7,028 bases of DNA. It comes from CAZEMR01 sp964513465 (GTDB taxonomy: Bacteria > Bacteroidota > Ignavibacteria > Kapaibacteriales > UBA2268). Numbering within the stretch: the stretch's first letter is position 1; every line of letters begins with the position of its first letter. The DNA lies in NCBI GenBank assembly GCA_964513465.1, contig CAZEMR010000109.1:1-7028 (forward strand). The letters are read 5' to 3'. Of the stretch, positions 1 through 5,890 are shown piece after piece. The notes beneath the pieces are model-generated. The model did not search any database, had not been told where the DNA came from, and saw nothing but the letters and a program-made list of their open reading frames with translations. Position numbers and translations under genes: made by a program.

Positions 1-894
1 GGAAAGGGCATACCTGTGGAACGGGAAAAGGACACCGGCCGCGTCACCTACGACCAGGTCGAAGACCTCGCGAAAAAACCCAACCCCAGATGGATCACAG
101 TAGGCGCCTCGGCATATCCCCGCGATATCGACTTTGCGAAATTCCGCGAGATCGCCGACAGCGTAGGCGCGTTTCTGTTTGCAGATATTGCCCATCCGGC
201 GGGCCTGATTGCCAAGGGCAAGCTTTCCAGCCCGATCCCGCACTGCGACGTGGTCGCCACCACGACGCATAAAACGCTCCGCGGACCCCGCGGCGGTATG
301 ATTATGATGGGCCGCGACGTCGAGAACCCCTTCGGCGTGGTTGCGCCCAAGTCCGGTCGCGTCAAGAATATGGGCGAGCTGATTGATTCGTGGGTAATGC
401 CCGGCATACAGGGCGGCCCGCTGATGCACGTAATCGCTGCCAAGGCCGTCGCATTCGGCGAATGCCTGAGCGACGAATTCGACCGCTATACCGACCAGGT
501 GATGAAAAACGCCAAGTCGCTCGCCAAAGCAATGATGGAGAAGGACTATAATCTCGTCAGCGACGGTACGGACAACCACCTGATGCTTATTGATTTGCAG
601 AATAAGGGCATTACAGGCAAGCAGGCCGAGAACGCGCTCGACGCATCCGGCATTACCGTCAACAAAAACGCAGTGCCCTACGATCCGAAACCGCCGCTGG
701 TAACCTCCGGCATCCGCGTCGGCACAGCAGCCATGACCACCCGCGGCCTGAAGGAAGACCACATGAAACATATCGCGGAATTTATTGACAAAGTATTGAC
801 AAATGTAGATAACACAGAGATTTACAAGCAGGTTCAGGAAGAAGTGAAGGAATTCACCAAGGGATTCCCGCTGCATCAGAAAATCGAAGCGTAA
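1..894 (+). CDS. glyA: Serine hydroxymethyltransferase, 3' part (5' end outside the window)
   Basis: GlyA is a cytoplasmic PLP enzyme that interconverts serine and glycine with transfer of the one-carbon unit to tetrahydrofolate. The frame is open from base 1, so the first GTG (position 16) is an internal Val codon, not a start. About 297 residues are visible and the family is usually about 410-430 long, so roughly the first 120-130 residues are missing. The family signatures are intact. The cofactor-contacting D-x-A-H motif has Asp at codon 184-186 and His at 193-195. The THKTLRGPRGG block carries the Schiff-base Lys at 271-273. The carboxylate-binding Arg lies in SGIRVGTAAMTTRG at 715-717. 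The C-terminus ends normally at TAA. Codon use is G+C-rich, like the menaquinone genes to its right. A terminator follows 22 bases after the stop, so it is transcriptionally separate from menG. Confidence 0.97.
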   Translation, partial: GKGIPVEREKDTGRVTYDQVEDLAKKPNPRWITVGASAYPRDIDFAKFREIADSVGAFLFADIAHPAGLIAKGKLSSPIPHCDVVATTTHKTLRGPRGGMIMMGRDVENPFGVVAPKSGRVKNMGELIDSWVMPGIQGGPLMHVIAAKAVAFGECLSDEFDRYTDQVMKNAKSLAKAMMEKDYNLVSDGTDNHLMLIDLQNKGITGKQAENALDASGITVNKNAVPYDPKPPLVTSGIRVGTAAMTTRGLKEDHMKHIAEFIDKVLTNVDNTEIYKQVQEEVKEFTKGFPLHQKIEA

Positions 895-916
895 TATTTA
901 TATATATTAAATTTCT

Positions 917-952
917 AAGCGCATCCCGGATCGCCCGAGGTGCGTTTTTTTT
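917..952 (+). terminator. Rho-independent terminator of glyA
   Basis: A G+C-rich hairpin pairs CGCATCCCGG (920-929) with CCGAGGTGCG (935-944). It has one mismatch, one G-T pair and a five-base loop, and is followed by eight T residues (945-952). A917-A918 can extend the stem into the T tract. It lies 22 bases after the glyA stop. Confidence 0.85.
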
Positions 953-1000
953 ATAAATATATATAATACAATAAATTAATCGATTAGCGTAAAGCGAGTT

Positions 1001-1032
1001 TTTCAAAATTACCATAAATTCACGTATATTTG
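1001..1032 (+). promoter_or_regulatory. Candidate Bacteroidota-type promoter for the menG-menA operon
   Basis: TATATTTG at 1025-1032 matches the Bacteroidota -7 consensus TAnnTTTG exactly. A TTTC at 1001-1004, one base off the TTTG -33 element, sits 20 bases upstream. The region between the glyA terminator and menG is very A+T-rich, as expected for a promoter. Transcription would begin only a few bases after 1032, almost at the menG ATG (1037), which implies a very short leader or none. This is a consensus match only, with no experimental support. Confidence 0.5.
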
Positions 1033-1036
1033 CGGA

Positions 1037-1726
1037 ATGAGTGAAAAAGTAAGAAATATGTTCTCGAATATTTCCGGCAAGTACGACCTGATGAACAACG
1101 TGCTTTCGCTGGGAATACACAAAAGCTGGCGCAAACGCACAGTCCGCGGATCGATCGCCGGCCGCGGCAAGAGCGTGCTCGACTGCGCCTCCGGAACCGG
1201 CGATCTTGCTATCGATTTCTATCGCGCGGTCATGCCCGGCGGCAAAGTAACGGCCACCGACTTCAGCCGCGAGATGCTCGACGTCGCCCGCAGCAAATTC
1301 GACCGGCAGGGCCTGCCGATCCGGACCCGTATCGAAGATGTGATGAGCCTGTCGTTTCCCGACGCCACATTCGACATCTCGAGCATCGCTTTCGGTATCC
1401 GGAATGTGGACGATACGCTCGGCGGACTCCGCGAGCTGGCCCGAGTGGTGAAGCCCGGCGGACAGGTCGTCGTGCTCGAATTCGGGCAGGCAACCGGCGC
1501 GTTCCGGTATTTATATAATCTCTATTCGCGGCTGATGATCCCTGCGGTCGGGCGGATAATCGCCGGCAATCGCGACGCCTACGACTATTTGCAGGAGACC
1601 GCTGCGCGATTCCCGTGCCGCGAACGTTTCCTCGATCTGATGCGAATGACGGGGATGCTGACAGATATGCGCTATGTGTCGCTAAGTTCCGGTATTGCAT
1701 ATATTTATTACGGCAGAAAAAAATGA
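1037..1726 (+). CDS. menG/ubiE: Demethylmenaquinone methyltransferase (UbiE/MenG family)
   Basis: This is a SAM-dependent C-methyltransferase for the last step of menaquinone synthesis, demethylmenaquinone to menaquinone. The 229 residues fit the usual family length of about 230-250. The N-terminal UbiE signature is present (residues 5-31: VRNMFSNISGKYD, then SLGIHKSWRK). SAM-binding motif I is VLDCASGTGDLA (47-58), with the following acidic residue in TATDFS (D75). The family block IAFGIRNVDD is at 117-126, and KPGGQVVVLEFG at 139-150. The C-terminal AYDYLQETAARFP block (181-193) is also typical. I chose the ATG at 1037 because it retains the N-terminal signature; there is no clear Shine-Dalgarno. 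The stop overlaps the menA start in ATGA, implying translational coupling. The neighbouring menA argues for menaquinone rather than ubiquinone as the product. Confidence 0.95.
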   Translation: MSEKVRNMFSNISGKYDLMNNVLSLGIHKSWRKRTVRGSIAGRGKSVLDCASGTGDLAIDFYRAVMPGGKVTATDFSREMLDVARSKFDRQGLPIRTRIEDVMSLSFPDATFDISSIAFGIRNVDDTLGGLRELARVVKPGGQVVVLEFGQATGAFRYLYNLYSRLMIPAVGRIIAGNRDAYDYLQETAARFPCRERFLDLMRMTGMLTDMRYVSLSSGIAYIYYGRKK

Positions 1727-2613
1727 GCGGCAAGATAAACGCATTCCTCGAGGCAACGCGCCCGAAGACCCTTCCGGCCAGCCTCATTCCTGTGCTGATG
1801 GGCGGTTCGATCGCCTATTGGGAAGGGGTGATCTATCCCGGATTATTAATAATCACTCTGATTTGCGCGGTGTTGATTCAGATAATTACTAATTATATCA
1901 ATGAGATATACGACTTCAAGCGCGGCGCCGACACCCCCGAACGCCTCGGCCCCAGGCGAATGGTCGCCAGCGGCGTGATCTCTCCGCGCGAGATGACAAT
2001 AGCCGTAATTATATTAATCGCAATCACTTTCGGCCTCGGGATGATTCTCGTGGCTCACGCCGGAGTCGGAATACTCGCTGTCGGCGTTCTGTCGTTATTG
2101 TTCGCATGGGCATATACCGGCGGGCCTTATCCATTGGCATATAATGGGCTTGGCGATATTTTCGTCCTCATATTCTTTGGGCTTGTCGCAACGGCAGGCA
2201 CCTATTACGTGCAGACGACTCACCTGAGCGAAATCGCTGTTATATCAGGATTTGCGCCGGGTTTCCTATCGATGAATATCCTCGGAGTCAATAATCTTCG
2301 CGACATCGAGACCGACCCCTCGGCCGGCAAATATACGCTCTCGGTGCGGCTGGGCGTTCAGCTTGCGCAGACGCTCTATGTGATATTAACCGTAATGACT
2401 TACGCGATTCCATTCATTGTCGGGCATCTGACGCAGTCGCTTTGGCATTTGCTGCCGCTGTTATCCGGATTTTTCGCAATTCCCCTGGTTTTAAAAATTT
2501 ATAAAAAGAAAGGGAAAGAGCTTAACGAAGTCCTTGCCGGCACCGGCAAACTCCTTATGCTGTATGGGCTTCTGCACGTCGCAGGATTTGTTCTGAGCAG
2601 GCATTTCGGGTGA
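1723..2613 (+). CDS. menA: 1,4-dihydroxy-2-naphthoate polyprenyltransferase (MenA)
   Basis: This is an integral membrane prenyltransferase of the UbiA superfamily that attaches the polyprenyl chain to DHNA to give demethylmenaquinone, the substrate of the upstream MenG. It has 296 residues and many hydrophobic segments (about 40-56, 92-127, 145-160, 215-235, 243-257, 276-292). The first Mg-diphosphate motif is N60-E61-x-x-D64 followed by G68-A-D70. It reads NE rather than ND, a variant also seen in other UbiA proteins. The second is N191-L-R-D194-x-x-x-D198. GGPYPLAYNGLGD (133-145) and FFGLVATAGTYYVQ (151-164) are MenA-type blocks, and TLSVRLG (205-211) follows motif two. The frame is open upstream to an ATG at 1615, but that would lie deep inside menG. 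The ATG at 1723 overlaps the menG stop by 4 bases and begins at the usual MenA N-terminus (ATRPKTLPAS). Confidence 0.94.
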   Translation: MSGKINAFLEATRPKTLPASLIPVLMGGSIAYWEGVIYPGLLIITLICAVLIQIITNYINEIYDFKRGADTPERLGPRRMVASGVISPREMTIAVIILIAITFGLGMILVAHAGVGILAVGVLSLLFAWAYTGGPYPLAYNGLGDIFVLIFFGLVATAGTYYVQTTHLSEIAVISGFAPGFLSMNILGVNNLRDIETDPSAGKYTLSVRLGVQLAQTLYVILTVMTYAIPFIVGHLTQSLWHLLPLLSGFFAIPLVLKIYKKKGKELNEVLAGTGKLLMLYGLLHVAGFVLSRHFG

Positions 2614-2617
2614 GCGC

Positions 2618-3610
2618 ATGGCCGGAGATAAGGAAAAATCGGGCGTATTCAATCTGGCGATCAGCCTTGGGCGCAAAGCCGCGGACAAGGTGAAGTGGCC
2701 GAAATTCGATATTTCCGAAAAATTGCGCAGAGGATTTTCCGATATTGTCGAGCTTCGGCAAGGATTGAAGCTCATTATTAATAAATATAACCTAAAGAAA
2801 AATATACGGGTTAGCTTCACCCTCGATGAGCCGCCCATCGAATTTGCATGCTGCCTGAGCGGCAGCGCCAGATCCACGATCGAAAGCAGCACTGGCCAGA
2901 CCGAGCAAATCTCAATCGAAAGCGGCGATGTGGCGATGTTCTACTTCCCGCATTCCAAAGGAGTTATAGAATTATCAGGCACCGAGCCAGTCAAAATCCT
3001 TTCGCTGCATATCTCGCCGGAATTCCTCGACAGCTTCGTCGAGGGCGACTACGACGGCCTGCCCGATAAACTCGCCCGATTGATTCGCGGAGAGAAAGAC
3101 CTCTTTTTCATCCGCAAAAATTCGATGACGCCTTCGATGCAGGTGGCGCTGCGCCAGATATTCGAAACCCCGCTTAAAGGTCCAGCCCGGCGTATCCATC
3201 TGGAAAGCAAGGCCTTAGAGTTGATTACGCTCGAGCTGAGCGGCCTGATCGAAGACCTCGGCCAAAGCTCGGTTTATACGCTGCGGCCCGAAGAAAAGGA
3301 GCGCATTGCCGAAGTGCGCGAAATAATTATGCGCGAAATCGCTCAGCTGCCGTCGCTTTTCGAGCTGGCCTCGCGCGCAGGGATGTCGCACTCCAAGCTC
3401 AATTACGGATTCCGGCAGATGTACGGATCGACGGTGTTCGGATTTATGCGGGAATACCGGCTGGAGCTCTCGCGCAGGCTGCTCGACGAGGGCCGGCTGT
3501 CGGTCACCGAGATCGCCTACGAAGCGGGCTGGAGCAGTCCGAGCCACTTCTCGCGCCAGTTCCGCAGCCGCTATGGGGTCACACCGAAAAAATACCAGAG
3601 CGGCGGATAG
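2618..3610 (+). CDS. AraC-family transcriptional regulator, PchR-like
   Basis: The C-terminal AraC DNA-binding domain occupies about residues 233-330. Its first helix-turn-helix is around 247-267 (LFELASRAGMSHSKLNYGFR). The second is around 294-316, followed by the signature FRSRYGVTPKKY (315-326). The N-terminal 220 residues resemble PchR-type regulators: LRQGLKLIINKY (46-57), a strand-rich FACCLSGSARS (76-86), MTPSMQVALRQI (170-181) and RRIHLESKALELITLEL (191-207). PchR in Pseudomonas senses a ferri-siderophore, but the ligand here cannot be told from sequence. The ATG lies 4 bases after the menA stop, with GGGTGAG upstream spanning that stop, so it is almost certainly co-transcribed with menG-menA. 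Whether it controls that operon or distant targets is unknown. Codon use matches menG and menA. Confidence 0.9.
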   Translation: MAGDKEKSGVFNLAISLGRKAADKVKWPKFDISEKLRRGFSDIVELRQGLKLIINKYNLKKNIRVSFTLDEPPIEFACCLSGSARSTIESSTGQTEQISIESGDVAMFYFPHSKGVIELSGTEPVKILSLHISPEFLDSFVEGDYDGLPDKLARLIRGEKDLFFIRKNSMTPSMQVALRQIFETPLKGPARRIHLESKALELITLELSGLIEDLGQSSVYTLRPEEKERIAEVREIIMREIAQLPSLFELASRAGMSHSKLNYGFRQMYGSTVFGFMREYRLELSRRLLDEGRLSVTEIAYEAGWSSPSHFSRQFRSRYGVTPKKYQSGG

Positions 3611-3699
3611 GGTATGAGCCTTGTGGAATTTTAATAAGTAAATGAAATGTTTATTATAGTTGTATAAAATCGTATTCATCATTCGGCGTTTATTTTGAT

Positions 3700-3733
3700 A
3701 CGGAAATACTAATATACATTTCCGTTTTAGTAT
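3700..3733 (+). repeat. Two interlocked inverted repeats between the PchR-like gene and the small membrane protein
   Basis: ACGGAAAT (3700-3707) is inversely repeated as ATTTCCGT (3718-3725). ATACTAA (3706-3712), lying at the edge of and inside the first loop, is inversely repeated as TTAGTAT (3727-3733). As RNA this would fold as one of two hairpins or an H-type pseudoknot; as DNA it could be an operator. The first hairpin is followed by only four T residues before AG, so it is at best a weak terminator for the upstream operon. The rest of 3611-3800 shows no gene. Confidence 0.45.
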
Positions 3734-3800
3734 TGTTTGTGAAGGTATTGACTATGCCGGTTTTTCTGCTGTTCTGGCTTAGGAAAGGCCGCTATTTCAA

Positions 3801-4145
3801 ATGAATTTCCAGACGCATTTTGTCGTGAGCTTCGTTATTTGTTCGATTATTTTTTGTTTTAGCGAGTGGCGGGCGCACGAATCGAATCATATATTGATGT
3901 CGCACTACGGATATAATTATGATGGAATGACCCACGAGGAAATCCGGAGAAATATGGCGCCGGAAAACATCGATAGGGGCATATCTCTGGAAAACAGTGT
4001 TATGGGAGTCGGCTGGATGGCAAAAGCACTTCTTTCGCTGCCTTTGTTAATCCCATATATTATAGCGGTTTATGTGGTCGATAAGCTTTGGCGTATGAAT
4101 TTGCCAAATATCAGAAAAATCTTCAGAATAAAAGCTTCATATTAA
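3801..4145 (+). CDS. Small membrane protein of unknown function
   Basis: I do not recognise this 114-residue protein. It has two hydrophobic segments, about residues 7-21 (FVVSFVICSIIFCFS) and 75-94 (ALLSLPLLIPYIIAVYVV). Between them is a hydrophilic loop of about 50 residues rich in His, Tyr and acidic residues. The C-terminal tail is basic (KLWRMN...RKIFRIK), so by the positive-inside rule both ends are probably cytoplasmic and the loop periplasmic. AGGAAAGG at 3781-3788 is a good Shine-Dalgarno sequence but sits 12 bases from the ATG, somewhat far. The gene is A+T-rich, unlike the menaquinone operon to its left. It lies 83 bases before the MxCxxC AraC-type regulator on the same strand, so it may share transcription with it. 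An uncharacterised real gene is more likely than chance, given the ribosome site and the clean topology. Confidence 0.65.
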   Translation: MNFQTHFVVSFVICSIIFCFSEWRAHESNHILMSHYGYNYDGMTHEEIRRNMAPENIDRGISLENSVMGVGWMAKALLSLPLLIPYIIAVYVVDKLWRMNLPNIRKIFRIKASY

Positions 4146-4228
4146 AAAAATATATCTGCAATATCGGATTGCTGAATGGTAATCGATCCGTAATCAGGTT
4201 ACCCGAATTAATTCATCCCGGAACAAAA

Positions 4229-4792
4229 ATGAAAATATTTATTAAAAATATGGTTTGTATTCGCTGCAAAATGATTGTAAGCGCCGAATTAGAAAAGTTA
4301 GGCCTCCAATATCGGAATCTTGAATTAGGAGAAGTCGAATTGCTTCACGATATTTCTCAGGAACAATTAGATGAGCTGGATACCGGCCTTAAAAAATATG
4401 GTCTTGAGCTTGTCATAGACAAACGGGCAAAACTAATTGAAAAAATAAAGAATATTATTATTGAGCAAATCCATTATTCTGAAGAAGAATTGAAGATAAA
4501 TTTCCCGAAAATACTAAGCGAGCAGCTCAATTATAACTATAATTATATGTCGAATTTATTCTCAGAGATGCATGGCACAACCATAGAGAATTACATAATC
4601 AAACAGAAAATCGAACGCGTTAAAGAGCTGCTTATATATAATGAGCTGACACTGTCGGAAATCGCGTGGAAATTGAATTACAGCAGTGTTCAGCATTTGT
4701 CCAATCAATTCAAAAAAATCACCGGATTGACGCCGACGTTTTTCAAGAAAATGAAGGATAAAAGGCGGTCAAATCTTAATAATATCCAATAA
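4229..4792 (+). CDS. Short AraC-family regulator with an N-terminal MxCxxC (HMA-like) domain
   Basis: A 187-residue protein in two parts. Residues 1 to about 65 look like a small ferredoxin-like fold beginning MKIFIKNMVCIRC, with M8, C10 and C13 in the M-x-C-x-x-C pattern of heavy-metal-associated domains. Residues from about 75 to 180 are an AraC-type DNA-binding domain: NYNYMSNLFSEMHGTTIENYI, then LTLSEIAWKLNYSSVQHLSNQF and the family ending ITGLTPTFFK. Proteins of this layout are, to my knowledge, common in Bacteroidota and little characterised. A metal or thiol-redox signal is inferred from the cysteines and not shown. The frame is open back to an ATG at 4088, inside the upstream gene. 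I prefer the ATG at 4229 because the conserved domain starts exactly there; there is no clear Shine-Dalgarno. An 18-bp direct repeat begins at its stop codon, in front of the RRM gene. Confidence 0.87.
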   Translation: MKIFIKNMVCIRCKMIVSAELEKLGLQYRNLELGEVELLHDISQEQLDELDTGLKKYGLELVIDKRAKLIEKIKNIIIEQIHYSEEELKINFPKILSEQLNYNYNYMSNLFSEMHGTTIENYIIKQKIERVKELLIYNELTLSEIAWKLNYSSVQHLSNQFKKITGLTPTFFKKMKDKRRSNLNNIQ

Positions 4793-4829
4793 TATGTGAA
4801 TTATATAACAAAATATGTGAATTATATAA
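4791..4829 (+). promoter_or_regulatory. 18-bp tandem direct repeat, candidate AraC-type operator upstream of the RRM gene
   Basis: AATATGTGAATTATATAA occurs at 4791-4808 and again, without mismatch, at 4812-4829, separated by three bases, giving a 21-bp period. The core GTGAA recurs a third time at 4836-4840, 19 bases after the second copy. AraC-family proteins typically bind direct half-sites about 21 bp apart (araI1-araI2 is the model). A gene for such a protein ends exactly where the first copy begins. Binding by that protein is inferred. Confidence 0.5.
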
Positions 4830-4912
4830 TTCTAAGTGAAATAAAAAGTGTATATTGCATTTCAGAAATGCGAAAATGTATTTCGCTAATTTAATATTAC
4901 ACAAGGTTTATT

Positions 4913-5176
4913 ATGAAATTATATGTTGGCAACTTGCCTAACAAAATGACTGAAGACGAATTGACTTCAGAGTTCCAGGAATACGGAGAGGTCCAGTCCC
5001 TGAAAATTATCACAGACAGAGAAACCGGAAAATCCAGAGGATTTGGATTTATCGAAATGTCTGAAAATGCTGCCAGAGAAGCAATCCAAGGATTAAACGA
5101 TTCTGATATGCAGGGCAGACAGATCACTGTCAATGAAGCCAGAGAGAGAAAACAGGATAATAGAAGAAATTATTAA
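4913..5176 (+). CDS. Single-RRM RNA-binding protein
   Basis: An 87-residue protein that is essentially one RNA recognition motif. RNP2 is LYVGNL (residues 3-8) and RNP1 is RGFGFIEM (42-49). The RNA-stacking aromatics Y4, F44 and F46 are all present. The intervening segment (EDELTSEFQEYGEVQSLKII) matches the usual helix 1 and strand 2, and the short tail is basic (RERKQDNRRNY). Small bacterial RRM proteins of this kind, known from cyanobacteria and many Bacteroidota, bind single-stranded RNA and are often linked to cold or stress adaptation; the target here is unknown. AAGG at 4903-4906 is a Shine-Dalgarno six bases from the ATG. About 120 bases separate it from the regulator gene, and this leader contains the 18-bp direct repeat and a TATATTG (4851-4857) that could be part of a promoter. 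It has its own terminator, so it is probably monocistronic. Confidence 0.93.
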   Translation: MKLYVGNLPNKMTEDELTSEFQEYGEVQSLKIITDRETGKSRGFGFIEMSENAAREAIQGLNDSDMQGRQITVNEARERKQDNRRNY

Positions 5177-5228
5177 AAATCTTTGATATATTTTTTATAA
5201 AAGTATAAATTTTAATTTCGATATTACA

Positions 5229-5264
5229 AATCCTGATTCATTTAAAATGGATCAGGATTTTTTT
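5229..5264 (+). terminator. Rho-independent terminator of the RRM gene
   Basis: AATCCTGAT (5229-5237) pairs perfectly with ATCAGGATT (5251-5259). The stem extends through TCATT with AATGG (one G-T pair) to about 14 bp with a very small loop. A run of seven T residues (5258-5264) follows. It lies 52 bases after the RRM stop. An A stretch precedes the stem, so some leftward termination is possible too. Confidence 0.9.
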
Positions 5265-5284
5265 ATGTTTATATATGGACATTA

Positions 5285-5311
5285 TGCCAGCTTCCCCAAA
5301 ATTAGACCAGT
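5285..5311. repeat. Left terminal inverted repeat of the IS3-type remnant
   Basis: It begins TG at 5285, the usual IS3-family terminal dinucleotide, and contains CCCCAAAATTAGACCAGT (5294-5311). This resembles the reverse complement of the right end: CCCAAAA, then an A/T step, then AGAC and AGT. The match is imperfect, as expected if the two ends come from different elements. The exact outer base is uncertain. Confidence 0.55.
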
Positions 5312-5330
5312 TATTATTTGAGTACGTGTT

Positions 5331-5513
5331 TCATTTTGTCATTTTCTTTGGCGACTTATTGTCCAGACTCTCATGTGGACGTTTGTTGTTGTAATATTCT
5401 TGCCATTCCGAGGCTTTTTCTCTGGCTTCCGACATGCTCCGGAACATGTGCTGATCCAGTACTTCGCGGCGAAAACTGCCGTTAAATCGTTTTACGTAGG
5501 CGCTTTGCGTTTT
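5331..5513 (-). pseudogene. C-terminal fragment of a second IS3-family transposase (IS407/IS2-like orfB)
   Basis: About 60 codons are readable without interruption. They start TQSAYVKRFNGSFRREVLD and continue through EWQEYYNNKRPHESLDNKSP to a stop at 5331-5333. This is the end of an IS3-family orfB of the type normally written PTQNAYVERFNGSFR, with the RPHxSL block near the C-terminus. The catalytic Glu expected in NAYxERF reads Lys here. Nothing upstream of this block survives from the same element: the preceding sequence belongs to a different transposase in another frame. The first 20 or so bases overlap the end of that other fragment, which places the recombination joint near 5492-5513. 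Confidence 0.82.
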
Positions 5514-5713
5514 TCAAAGGTTGCCGGGGACTCGCAGCCCAGCGTCGAGTACAAACATAGAGTGTTATAATACATCACAATATAATCAAATATTTTTAAT
5601 TCAGCTATCTCGCGCGTTTTAAAGTTATCGTGATAAGCCATTTCATATTTGAGCGTTCGGAAAAATGATTCCGCTACCGCGTTGTCTCAGCAATCTCCCT
5701 TTCTTCTCATGCT
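5492..5713 (-). pseudogene. DDE C-terminal fragment of IS3-group transposase orfB
   Basis: In this frame the segment reads SMRRKGDC, a stop, then DNAVAESFFRTLKYEMAYHD and on through KTREIAELKIFDYIVMYYN to STLGCESPATFEKRK. It is the classic end of an IS3/IS51-group orfB, including the catalytic Glu in NAVAESFF. The internal TGA (minus strand, 5687-5689) replaces the Trp of the usual KGDCWDNA. Normally conserved NTRRLHSTLGYESP has drifted to NTLCLYSTLGCESP. The two catalytic Asp residues and the middle of the integrase core are absent. It lies in a different frame from the orfB start at 5730-5890, so the deletion joint falls around 5711-5730. Confidence 0.87.
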
Positions 5714-5729
5714 TTAATATCTTGTAATC

Positions 5730-5890
5730 CTATAGTTGCTCACGCAGCTTCCTCGCCCAGCGATGATAACTGCTTCTGCTGCACGTAAGCACTTTGCACA
5801 TAAGGCAGATAGGCCATCTTTGCCTGTGCCTTCGAATAAACCGATACCGGGCTATTCTTCCCTGGCAAAGAAGGCCGTCGCTTTTTTTAA
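5730..5890 (-). pseudogene. N-terminal fragment of IS3-group transposase orfB
   Basis: Read in the -1 frame relative to orfA from the A-rich slip site, this gives KKSDGLLCQGRIARYRFIRR, then RWPICLMCKVLTCSRSSYHRW, then ARKLREQL and a stop at 5730-5732. The pattern YxFIxxHRxxxPIxLMCxVLxxSRSxYxxW is the normal start of IS3-group orfB (the HTH_21-type region). About 150 codons that should follow, including the first two catalytic Asp residues, are missing; the sequence jumps to the C-terminal DDE fragment. The estimate of missing codons comes from the usual family length. Confidence 0.8.

Noticed and set aside
16..18. GTG at 16 as the start of glyA
   Set aside because: The frame is open back to base 1 and the protein would lack the N-terminal third of the enzyme; the true start is outside the window.
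48..443. 131-codon minus-strand reading frame opposite glyA
   Set aside because: It lies wholly within well-conserved glyA sequence, has no recognisable product and looks like an antisense shadow of G+C-rich codons.
1615..1722. Upstream in-frame extension of menA
   Set aside because: It would overlap menG by over 100 bases and adds a non-conserved, hydrophilic N-terminus; the ATG at 1723 fits both the family and the operon overlap.
1263..1787. 174-codon minus-strand reading frame opposite menG and the menA start
   Set aside because: Arg-rich low-information translation opposite a conserved methyltransferase; a shadow of the coding strand.
2491..2892. Minus-strand reading frame across the menA end and the regulator start
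   Set aside because: Overlaps two confidently identified genes and encodes nothing recognisable.
4088..4228. Upstream extension of the MxCxxC regulator
   Set aside because: Overlaps the preceding gene and adds 47 residues without domain character; the conserved domain starts at the ATG at 4229.
4791..4829. CRISPR-like repeat
   Set aside because: Only two copies with a three-base gap; no spacers and no cas genes.
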